In this document: in pieces, positions 1 through 5,200 of the stretch
Numbering within the stretch: the first letter of the stretch is position 1
How the letters are laid out: each line of letters starts with the position of its first letter
Source of the DNA: an uncultured Clostridia bacterium
Lineage (GTDB): Bacteria > Bacillota > Clostridia > Oscillospirales > Ruminococcaceae
NCBI GenBank assembly: GCA_938014855.1
Contig: CALLQM010000220.1
Span: forward strand, 1 to 6,922
DNA length: 6,922 nucleotides
Direction of reading: 5' to 3'
Program-made: the position numbers and the translations under genes
The notes under the pieces: model-generated
Told to the model about the DNA's origin: nothing
Database searches by the model: none
What the model saw: the letters and a program-made list of their open reading frames with translations, nothing else

Positions 1-14
1 AGAATGAATATAAC

Positions 15-43
15 TTGAGACTCAACACCGCAATTCTCATAAA
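15..43 (+). promoter_or_regulatory. candidate promoter for nth
   Basis: TTGAGA at 15-20 (five of six matches to the sigma-A -35 box) lies 17 bp before CATAAA at 38-43 (four of six matches to -10). This would start the transcript near position 50 and leave a leader of about 110 nt. TTGAG-A-CTCAA at 15-25 is a small palindrome over the -35 box. The assignment is tentative because the -10 box is weak and AT-rich DNA throws up such matches by chance. Confidence 0.3.
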
Positions 44-161
44 TAATCGTATATATGGAAAAAAAAGCTGCATCCAATATGGCTGATTCTGATTTCCGGA
101 ACATTAGGTTTTTTGTTCCATGCATTTTTACCAATGATATCTTAAGCAAGGAGACCACAAA

Positions 162-806
162 ATGAATAAAAAAGAGACTGCTCTTCAGGCAGTAGAATTG
201 CTGAAAAAAGAATATCCCGATGCAATTTGTTCACTGCAATATGAAAAGCCGCATGAATTGCTGATTGCAACCCGTTTGGCCGCTCAATGCACAGATGCCC
301 GGGTCAATATTGTGTGCAAGGATTTGTTTGCAAAATATCGCTCTGTTGAAGAATTTGCACAGGCAGATCTTATTGATATTGAAAATATAATAAAATCATG
401 CGGACTTTATAAAACAAAAGCGAAAGACATTCTTGCAATGTGCCAAATGATTAATCAAGCATTTCATGGAGAGTTACCCGATACCATTGAGAAACTGACT
501 CGTCTGCCTGGTGTTGGACGTAAAACAGCAAACTTAATTGTTGGTGATATCTTTCATAAACCCGCAATTGTGGTAGATACGCACTGCATTCGAATTACAA
601 ACTTACTTGGCTTGTCTGAAGGCAAAAACGCTGTCAAAATTGAAAAGCAGCTGCGTGAACTGATTCCACCGGAAGAATCAAACGATTTTTGCCACCGTTT
701 AGTATTGCATGGACGTGCTGTCTGCGTTGCAAGACGCCCAGCATGCGAACGATGCATACTAAACATTTGCTGTAATCACTACTTAACATCTCATGATAAG
801 CAATAG
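162..806 (+). CDS. nth: endonuclease III (DNA glycosylase/AP lyase)
   Basis: A 214-residue endonuclease III, the bifunctional base-excision-repair enzyme that removes oxidised pyrimidines and cleaves the DNA backbone at the resulting abasic site. The helix-hairpin-helix LPGVGRKTAN (residues 115-124) carries the catalytic lysine K121, and VVDTHCIRI (137-145) carries the catalytic aspartate D139. The C-terminal [4Fe-4S] ligands follow the exact family spacing C-x6-C-x2-C-x5-C: C188, C195, C198, C204. The N-terminal LLIATRLAAQCTDARVN matches the form common in Clostridia. Length is normal for the family (about 210 residues), so the gene looks intact. The start is supported by AAGGAG at about 149-154, 7-8 nt before the ATG. 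It is a single-gene unit: the next gene converges on it and a hairpin follows its TAG stop directly. MutY is unlikely because there is no C-terminal NUDIX-like domain. Confidence 0.97.
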   Translation: MNKKETALQAVELLKKEYPDAICSLQYEKPHELLIATRLAAQCTDARVNIVCKDLFAKYRSVEEFAQADLIDIENIIKSCGLYKTKAKDILAMCQMINQAFHGELPDTIEKLTRLPGVGRKTANLIVGDIFHKPAIVVDTHCIRITNLLGLSEGKNAVKIEKQLRELIPPEESNDFCHRLVLHGRAVCVARRPACERCILNICCNHYLTSHDKQ

Positions 807-812
807 CATAAA

Positions 813-850
813 AAACATGGTCGGATCATCTTTATGATCCGACCATGTTT
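813..850. terminator. bidirectional terminator between nth and the TPM gene
   Basis: A perfect 17-bp inverted repeat (813-829 with 834-850) with a 4-nt loop sits in the 54-bp gap between two converging stop codons. On the minus strand it runs into TTTTTT, a strong factor-independent terminator for the lemA-TPM operon. On the plus strand it is followed by TTT and a broken T-rich stretch, a weaker tail for nth. The perfect symmetry and position make a shared terminator the natural reading. Confidence 0.9.
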
Positions 851-860
851 CATATTTTCA

Positions 861-1616
861 TTAAAAGCTTCGTCCGGCTCCACCGCCGCCAAAGCTGCCA
901 CCGCCTCCGGAAAAGCCGCCTCCGCCAAAACCGCCGCCTCCTGCGAAACCGCCGCCGCCGAATCCGCCGCCGGTAAATCCTCCAAAGCCGCCACGGAATC
1001 CACGTCTTCTGCCAAAAAACATTCCGCCACCGCCACCCATTAATAGCAGCAAAGCTAGAAAAATCAGCATTATAATAATGGAGCCCCCGTCTTTTTCTTC
1101 AGGGATTTCCTCATAGCCCTCTAAACCTTCTAAACCATATTCCTCGAGTACAGTCGATAGAACGGCTTTATAAAGTTCATGTGTGCCAGAATCAAAATCT
1201 TTGGATTGATATGCTGGTATCGCATAATGGTCAATCATACGTCCAACTTTGGCATCATTAAGTGCACCTTCCAGTCCTCTTCCGACTGCAACATATATTT
1301 GTCCTTCATTTGGGCAAAGCAAAATTAGGACACCGTTATTTTTTTCTTTATCGCCGATGCCCCATTCACGTCCGGCATGAAGCGCATATTCTGCAGGTTC
1401 CTCATTCTCCAGCGTTGTCACCGTCAGCACCACGAGCTGTGCTCCCGTTTCTTTTGCCAAAGATGCAGATTGGCTTACAATATCCTGCTCAGTTGAATCC
1501 GAAAGCACATCCGCATAATCATTCGCATAAAACGATTTTGTAGGAGACGGATAAGCCGCGCCGCAGAAAGAAAAAAGCAACAGACAAACGGTCAAAATTG
1601 CAAATAGTTTTTTCAT
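861..1616 (-). CDS. TPM-domain membrane-anchored protein with Gly-rich tail (YgcG-like)
   Basis: A 251-residue exported protein of the TPM (TLP18.3/Psb32/MOLO-1) family. In order it has a Sec-type signal peptide (residues 1-20, KK then a hydrophobic core), a TPM domain (about 30-160), an acidic linker (160-176), one transmembrane helix (about 179-193, IIIMLIFLALLLL), and a glycine-rich tail ending GGGGAGRSF. TPM landmarks are WGIGDKEKNNGVLIL (85-99) and VGRGLEGALNDAKVG (111-125). The domain should lie outside the cell, anchored by the helix. Family members have been linked to phosphatase activity in plants and to roles in complex maintenance; the biochemical role in bacteria is not settled, so I assign none. 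GAGGTG lies 4 nt upstream of the ATG. It follows lemA by 22 bp, and this LemA-TPM pairing is a common bacterial arrangement. FCG near residues 17-19 is a poor lipobox, so a lipoprotein is less likely. Confidence 0.9.
   Translation of the reverse strand: MKKLFAILTVCLLLFSFCGAAYPSPTKSFYANDYADVLSDSTEQDIVSQSASLAKETGAQLVVLTVTTLENEEPAEYALHAGREWGIGDKEKNNGVLILLCPNEGQIYVAVGRGLEGALNDAKVGRMIDHYAIPAYQSKDFDSGTHELYKAVLSTVLEEYGLEGLEGYEEIPEEKDGGSIIIMLIFLALLLLMGGGGGMFFGRRRGFRGGFGGFTGGGFGGGGFAGGGGFGGGGFSGGGGSFGGGGAGRSF
867..1037 (-). repeat. low-complexity GGN-repeat coding tract (Gly-rich tail)
   Basis: Codons 194-250 of the TPM protein are mostly glycine in F/A/S-GGGG units, giving a run of CCG/GCC-type triplets on the plus strand with much higher local GC than the rest of the window. 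An open frame on the plus strand here (an Ala/Ser/Lys-rich translation) is a by-product of this composition and not a gene. Such tracts can vary in length between strains through slippage. Confidence 0.85.
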
Positions 1617-1638
1617 GTTTCACCTCAAACAGAGATCA

Positions 1639-2214
1639 TTACGAGAAGTTAACTTCCGGAGCAGACTGAGCAGATTCGGGAGCCTCAAAGTATTCTGCTT
1701 TGTCAAATCCGAAAATGCCTGCAAAAAAGCGTCCTGGGAATGTAATGACCTTATTGTTATAGGCTTTTACCGCTTCATTGTAATCCACTCGAGATGCGGC
1801 AATTCGATTTTCGGTACCTGCCAATTCATCCATTAACGAAACATAAGCGGTACTGGATTTAATATCCGGATAGTTTTCCACTACCACCATTAAGCGTGAT
1901 AAAGCACCGGAAAGGGCATCATTTGCCGCCGCAGTTTCTGGCATTGTCTTCGCACCTGCAAGCTGTGCACGTGCATCCGTTACGCTGTCAATTACGCTCT
2001 TTTCCTGTTCCGAAATCCCTTTTACAGTATTTACCAAATTAGGGATTAAATCGCTTCTTCTCTGAAGCTGAGTCTGTATTGCGCTTTGCTGTGTATCCAC
2101 ATTTTCACGTGAAGTCACCATTCCATTATAAACGCCAAACGCAGACATCGCCGCTACTGCAATTAATACGATTACAACAATAAGAGCAATCAGCCCTTTT
2201 GATATGTTTTTCAT
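1639..2214 (-). CDS. lemA: LemA family protein
   Basis: A 191-residue LemA protein. A short cytoplasmic N-terminus (MKNISKG) leads into one transmembrane helix (about residues 8-27), followed by an all-alpha domain. Conserved signatures are YNGMVTSRENV, QTQLQRRSDLIPNLVNTVKG, ENYPDIKSS, ELAGTENRIAASRVDYNEAVKAYN split over the last helices, and a terminal GF-DKAEYFEAPE. The function is not established biochemically; the family is membrane-anchored and often paired with TPM-domain proteins, as here. Start choice: the frame extends two codons further to a TTG at 2220, but AAGGAA at 2222-2227 would lie only 1-2 nt from that TTG and about 7-8 nt from the ATG at 2214, so I choose the ATG. It is the first gene of a two-gene operon, with 22 bp to the TPM gene. 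Confidence 0.93.
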   Translation of the reverse strand: MKNISKGLIALIVVIVLIAVAAMSAFGVYNGMVTSRENVDTQQSAIQTQLQRRSDLIPNLVNTVKGISEQEKSVIDSVTDARAQLAGAKTMPETAAANDALSGALSRLMVVVENYPDIKSSTAYVSLMDELAGTENRIAASRVDYNEAVKAYNNKVITFPGRFFAGIFGFDKAEYFEAPESAQSAPEVNFS

Positions 2215-2286
2215 ATTCAAATTCCTTTCTCAACAAATCATAAATAATAAATGATTATTTTATCATACTATCATATTGAACTTTAT

Positions 2287-2315
2287 ATTACAAGCAAGGT
2301 TGTAATAGTTCACAA
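2287..2315 (-). promoter_or_regulatory. candidate promoter for the lemA-TPM operon
   Basis: Reading the minus strand, TTGTGA (2315-2310) is followed after exactly 17 bp by TGTAAT (2292-2287), four and five of six matches to the sigma-A boxes. Transcription would begin near 2280, with a leader of about 65 nt. Other A/T-rich matches are nearby, so the exact site is uncertain. Confidence 0.4.
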
Positions 2316-2367
2316 ATTACACTTAAATTATTTTTGAAATTTTAACAAAGAAATATCCGTAAAACCT

Positions 2368-2396
2368 GCGACAAACTACAATATTTGTGATATTAT
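2368..2396 (+). promoter_or_regulatory. candidate extended -10 promoter for the DEAD-box helicase
   Basis: GCGACA (2368-2373, four of six to the -35 box) is followed after 17 bp by TATTAT (2391-2396, five of six), with a TG one base before it (TGA-TATTAT, extended -10). The predicted start near 2403 leaves a leader of about 160 nt, which contains the hairpins described separately. Confidence 0.5.
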
Positions 2397-2496
2397 ATAA
2401 AAAACGTGCACTTTTTTGTCTTGCAATATGTTTTCAAAAGGAAGTAAATGATGTAATGATATAAAATTATGAATGCATTTACTGTAGTTGGGCTTT

Positions 2497-2525
2497 GGCA
2501 GGGATAATGTGTCCTTGTCTTTTTT
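2497..2525 (+). terminator. terminator-like hairpin in the helicase leader (possible attenuator)
   Basis: GGCAGGGATA (2497-2506) pairs along its full 10-nt length with TGTCCTTGTC (2510-2519), using three G-U pairs, around a 3-nt loop, and is followed at once by TTTTTT (2520-2525). This is the form of a factor-independent terminator, but it lies 40 nt upstream of the helicase start codon in the same direction, with no gene before it on this strand. It could attenuate helicase expression or end a small upstream RNA. The G-U pairs make it weaker than the other terminators here, which suits partial or conditional termination. Confidence 0.55.
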
Positions 2526-2564
2526 AAGTGAACACCGATTTTAGAAAGAGAGTATTATCTGCCT

Positions 2565-4292
2565 ATGAACGAAACTTTATTTGAATCTATGAACCTTTCT
2601 CCTGAGCTTGCAAAAGCTGTGGAAGATATGAACTATACAGCCGCCACTAGTATACAGGCAGGAGCAATTCCGCTTTTGCTCCAAGGTGTAGATGTAATTG
2701 GACGATCCAGTACCGGAACTGGAAAAACTGCGGCTTTTGGCATTCCTGCTGTGGAGCTTGTCGACGGAGAAAATAAAAAAGCACAAGTGTTGGTGGTTTC
2801 CCCTACTCGCGAACTTGCAATGCAGATTGCCGGGGAAATGCGCAAGTATGCAAAATACAAACCCGGGGTTGCTGTCACAGCAGTTTACGGAGGCGCTTCG
2901 ATGGATACGCAAATCCGACAGCTGCGTACTTCAAACATTGTTATTGGTACTCCCGGGCGGATTTTAGATCACCTTCGGCGCCGTACTCTGCGTTTAGACT
3001 CCTTAAAAATGGTTATTCTTGATGAAGCAGACGAAATGCTGAATATGGGATTTTTAGAAGATATTCAAAGTATTCTTGATCAAACACCTGAGCAGCGCCA
3101 GACCGTATTGTTTTCTGCAACCATGCCGCAGGCGATTTTAAATATCACCAAAAGTTTTTTGCGTGATCCGCAAACAGTTGATATTCGAACCGGTCAGCGC
3201 ACAATTTCCACTACGGAACAATATTTCTATCAAGTTCCACAGTCGCGCAAGATGGAAGCGATTAATCTGCTTCTGCAATACCATGATCCGCGCCGTTCCG
3301 TTATCTTTTGCAATACCAAAGCGATGGTTGATACTTTAACGACTTATTTGGTTGAGCACAACTTTAAAGCAGCAGGAATTCACGGTGACCTAAAACAAAC
3401 AGCACGTACACAAGTTATGCAGGCTTTTCGCAGCGGAAAAGCTCGAATTTTGGTAGCTACCGATGTTGCTGCACGCGGAATCGATGTAGAAAACATTGAT
3501 ACCGTTTATAATTTTGACATTCCTCAGGAATTCGAATTTTATATTCACCGTATCGGACGAACAGGCCGTGCCGGAAAAACTGGATCTTCGCATACATTGG
3601 TTTGCAACTGGCGTCAAATGAATACCATTAAAGAATTGCGTCGATTCATTAATGCGAATATTCAAGAAAAAGCTCTTCCCTCGTTTGATGACGTTTTTAA
3701 AAAGAGACAAGACAAGTTTTCTTTAAAAATTAGTCGAGAATTGGAAGCCGGCGGTTATGAGAAATTTTCTGACCAGCTTGAAGAACTGGCAGAACAGCAA
3801 AATGTAGATATAAAAGATATTGCTTGTGTGCTGGCTCAAATCATTTATTCCAAAGATAAGAAAATTATTCCCAATGTAAAATCACCGACACCTAATCGAG
3901 ATCGAGCACATCGTGGCGGGAAACGAGTTATGGTTCGTTTTGACGTCGGACGCAGAGAAGGAATTGCGCCCAATTTTATAGTCGGTGCGATTGTTGATTC
4001 TACCGGTCTTGCGCCTCGTTCAGTCGGAAAAATCAATATTTTTGAAGGCCATACACTTGTTGAGTTGGCTGAAGGCGATGCTCAAACTGTTTTGAGCGAA
4101 ATGAAACAGACCAAAATTAGAGGACAAGAAGTGCATCTTTCTTTATCAAATGAAACACCGCATCGCAATAATGCACGTTTTGGAGAAAGACCTCATCGGT
4201 TTCGAGATCGCTCATCTTATCGAGATGGTGGATCAAAAACATCACATCGGAATTCCAAGACTCATTCACGACGTAAATCACATGAAAATTAA
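2565..4292 (+). CDS. deaD: DEAD-box ATP-dependent RNA helicase, DeaD/CsdA type
   Basis: A 575-residue DEAD-box helicase with all core motifs: Q motif (F6, TSIQ 28-31), motif I TGTGKT (50-55), Ia PTREL (80-84), Ib TPGR (129-132), II DEAD (153-156), III SAT (184-186), IV VIFCN (246-250), V ARGID (303-307) and VI HRIGRTGR (328-335) with the ATP-sensing arginines. After the two RecA lobes comes a linker (about 370-450) and a DbpA-type RNA-binding domain (about 453-528; FDVGRREGIAPNFIVGAI), then a basic Arg/Ser/His tail (530-575). This layout is typical of DeaD/CsdA and CshA proteins, which unwind short RNA helices in ribosome assembly and RNA decay, often in the cold. Motif I reads SSTGTGKT instead of the common AxTGTGKT. 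The ribosome site is weak (GAGAG, 12 nt before the ATG). The gene has its own terminator and a long leader. The choice between DeaD and CshA naming is uncertain. Confidence 0.95.
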   Translation: MNETLFESMNLSPELAKAVEDMNYTAATSIQAGAIPLLLQGVDVIGRSSTGTGKTAAFGIPAVELVDGENKKAQVLVVSPTRELAMQIAGEMRKYAKYKPGVAVTAVYGGASMDTQIRQLRTSNIVIGTPGRILDHLRRRTLRLDSLKMVILDEADEMLNMGFLEDIQSILDQTPEQRQTVLFSATMPQAILNITKSFLRDPQTVDIRTGQRTISTTEQYFYQVPQSRKMEAINLLLQYHDPRRSVIFCNTKAMVDTLTTYLVEHNFKAAGIHGDLKQTARTQVMQAFRSGKARILVATDVAARGIDVENIDTVYNFDIPQEFEFYIHRIGRTGRAGKTGSSHTLVCNWRQMNTIKELRRFINANIQEKALPSFDDVFKKRQDKFSLKISRELEAGGYEKFSDQLEELAEQQNVDIKDIACVLAQIIYSKDKKIIPNVKSPTPNRDRAHRGGKRVMVRFDVGRREGIAPNFIVGAIVDSTGLAPRSVGKINIFEGHTLVELAEGDAQTVLSEMKQTKIRGQEVHLSLSNETPHRNNARFGERPHRFRDRSSYRDGGSKTSHRNSKTHSRRKSHEN

Positions 4293-4324
4293 AAAAAGCA
4301 GCCGATTTTAATCGGCTGCTTTTT
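4293..4324. terminator. bidirectional terminator between the helicase and GNAT genes
   Basis: GCAGCCGAT (4298-4306) pairs perfectly with ATCGGCTGC (4311-4319) around loop TTTA, and flanking A5/T5 extends the stem to 14 bp. The plus strand ends in TTTTT and the minus strand in TTTTTTT. It fills the 37-bp gap between the helicase TAA and the stop of the converging acetyltransferase, so it can end both transcripts. Confidence 0.92.
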
Positions 4325-4329
4325 CTTTA

Positions 4330-4779
4330 TCAATCGTCTTCCCTATCTTTGACCATTTGCATATAATTTAGCTTTTTAAATCCCATACGCTCATAAAGTT
4401 TTTCCGCCCTGTGATTGTCGGGTTCAATTTCAAGACGAAAACGTGCCATTTTATCCCCGTATTCTGTTTCAAGAAATTGGAAAAATGCTCTTCCCAGCCC
4501 TTTATCTCGAAATTGTGGACGAATATATAATTCTTCGACCCAAAGCACCAAGCCTCCGGCTTCCGTTGAAAAAGTAAAGGAAAGCTGTGCAAATCCTGCT
4601 ATCTTCCCTTCATCTTTAATAAAGTAAGCCACAGCATATGGACTGTCCGTAATCAGTTCCTTATAAATGCTGTCATAGTGACTCTTTGGAACTGGATGCA
4701 ATACGGCGGTGGAATGATAAAATTCATCAAGCAAAGTGAAAAATTCCTGTTTGTCGTTTTTTGTAATCTTCTGTATCAA
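4330..4779 (-). CDS. GNAT family N-acetyltransferase
   Basis: A 149-residue protein with the GNAT fold, which moves an acetyl group from acetyl-CoA to an amine. The acetyl-CoA pyrophosphate loop is in VEELYIRPQFRDKGLGRA (residues 81-98), with R-D-K-G-L-G matching the R/Q-x-x-G-x-G/A motif. The motif-B region NHRAEKLYERMGF (122-134) follows. Length is normal for a single-domain member. The substrate cannot be told from the sequence; the order of motifs resembles stand-alone small-molecule or protein acetyltransferases. The start codon is TTG: AAAGGAG lies exactly 8 nt upstream and no in-frame ATG or GTG is better placed, so the TTG start is well supported and may lower translation. It is a single-gene unit with its own promoter candidate and terminator. 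Confidence 0.92.
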   Translation of the reverse strand: MIQKITKNDKQEFFTLLDEFYHSTAVLHPVPKSHYDSIYKELITDSPYAVAYFIKDEGKIAGFAQLSFTFSTEAGGLVLWVEELYIRPQFRDKGLGRAFFQFLETEYGDKMARFRLEIEPDNHRAEKLYERMGFKKLNYMQMVKDREDD

Positions 4780-4819
4780 TGTGAAATCTCCTTTGTTACA
4801 TTAAAGCAATCCATATGTC

Positions 4820-4848
4820 AGTATATCAGCCATATTTCAGAAAAGCAA
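4820..4848 (-). promoter_or_regulatory. candidate extended -10 promoter for the GNAT gene
   Basis: On the minus strand TTGCTT (4848-4843) is followed after 17 bp by TATACT (4825-4820, five of six to -10), preceded by TGA, an extended -10. Transcription would begin near 4813, leaving a leader of about 34 nt that contains the AAAGGAG ribosome site. Confidence 0.5.
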
Positions 4849-4861
4849 CCCAAGATACTTC

Positions 4862-4890
4862 TTGCTAATCAAGGTTTTTTGTGTTAAACT
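4862..4890 (+). promoter_or_regulatory. candidate promoter for the hydF-upstream RNA
   Basis: TTGCTA (4862-4867) is followed after 17 bp by TAAACT (4885-4890), each four of six matches to the sigma-A boxes, with TGT just before the -10 (extended form). The same -10 hexamer with the same spacing occurs before the solute-binding protein gene. The predicted start is near 4897. Its -35 box lies 13 bp from the divergent GNAT promoter's -35 box. Confidence 0.45.
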
Positions 4891-4896
4891 AATAAC

Positions 4897-5044
4897 AAAT
4901 CCTGCGTAGAGGATATTTTCCGAATACAAAGGAAATCTAGAATTTAGCAGCCTCAACAGAAGGGTCGTTCCCAACCGGCAAGGCAGCGGCATAACTTTTG
5001 TGTCTCACTGTCTCTCTGCCTTTTTGAGGTTAGAGAGATTTTTT
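4897..5044 (+). ncRNA. structured RNA upstream of hydF: small RNA or terminator-type riboswitch, family not recognised
   Basis: About 150 nt run from a promoter candidate to a strong terminator with no credible coding frame. Pairings visible by eye: CTGC (4902-4905) with GCAG (4947-4950) closes a domain containing TAGA (4907-4910) with TCTA (4936-4939) and TTTCC (4917-4921) with GGAAA (4931-4935), leaving a one-sided GGATAT bulge. GGG-TCGTT-CCC (4962-4972) is a small hairpin. CCTCAA (4951-4956) can pair with TTGAGG (5024-5029), and nested inside it AAGGCAG (4980-4986) with CTGCCTT (5016-5022). Both of these use bases of the terminator stem, so the two folds exclude each other, as in a transcriptional riboswitch. 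I compared it from memory with 6S, SRP, T-box, FMN, TPP, SAM, cobalamin, c-di-GMP, NiCo, ZTP and fluoride RNAs and saw no convincing match. A stand-alone small RNA remains possible. Confidence 0.45.
5010..5044 (+). terminator. terminator of the hydF-upstream RNA
   Basis: GTCTCTCT (5010-5017) pairs with AGAGAGAT (5032-5039, one G-U), then CCT with AGG, around loop TTTTG, followed by TTTTTT (5039-5044). It lies about 155 nt before hydF in the same direction, so it either ends a separate small RNA or gates transcription into hydF. Confidence 0.75.
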
Positions 5045-5200
5045 ACTTTAAATGAGTATACAAGTCCTAAACGGGAACAAATGATTTTAGATACTTGTCT
5101 TAAAAAAGTGCGAGCTGTTAATACTAAGCACTTTCATAACACTAACAAACGCGATTTTGTTTTAATTTTAAGTTTTTGTTTACCATAAGGAGCGATATTT
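5045..5200 (+). promoter_or_regulatory. non-coding hydF leader with two hairpins
   Basis: Hairpin one: ACAAGT-C-CTAAA (5060-5071) pairs with TTTAG-AT-ACTTGT (5086-5098), 11 pairs around a small internal loop and a 14-nt loop. Hairpin two: AAAGTGC (5105-5111) pairs perfectly with GCACTTT (5128-5134), 16-nt loop. Neither is followed by a T-run. A T-rich unstructured stretch (5155-5180) then leads to the ribosome site AAGGAG (5187-5192). A 62-codon frame from a GTG at 5000 crosses this area but has no ribosome site. Whether hydF has its own promoter here is unclear. Confidence 0.35.

Noticed and set aside
1..40. Minus-strand ATG at 40 beginning MRIAVLSLKLYSF and running off the left edge
   Set aside because: It looks like a protein start, but there is no ribosome site upstream and only 13 codons are visible, so it cannot be supported.
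3..86. Open plus-strand frame from the window edge to TGA at 84-86, a possible 3' end of an upstream gene
   Set aside because: About 27 codons with no recognisable motif; the length is compatible with chance in AT-rich DNA, and a promoter candidate for nth lies within it. Sequence to the left would be needed.
834..1043. Plus-strand Ala/Ser/Lys-rich open frame
   Set aside because: It is the complement of the glycine-rich tail of the TPM gene; the repeat composition removes stop codons from all frames.
1645..1656. GAAGTTAACTTC palindrome at the end of lemA
   Set aside because: It lies within codons of the LemA C-terminus, has no loop or T-run and is short enough to be chance.
2240..2275. A/T-rich repeats (ATAATAAATGATTATT, TATCATAC-TATCATAT)
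   Set aside because: Short, weak words in AT-rich leader DNA; no clear operator symmetry or stable hairpin.
4955..4990. Resemblance of GGG-TCGTT-CCC-AACCGGC to the FMN riboswitch P2 region
   Set aside because: The conserved GAAATTCCC and later FMN-aptamer segments (AGCCCGCGA, GCCGACAGT-like) are absent, and hydF is not a riboflavin gene.
5000..5188. 62-codon plus-strand frame from a GTG, just before hydF
   Set aside because: No ribosome site, it crosses the terminator and two hairpins, and the product has no recognisable features.
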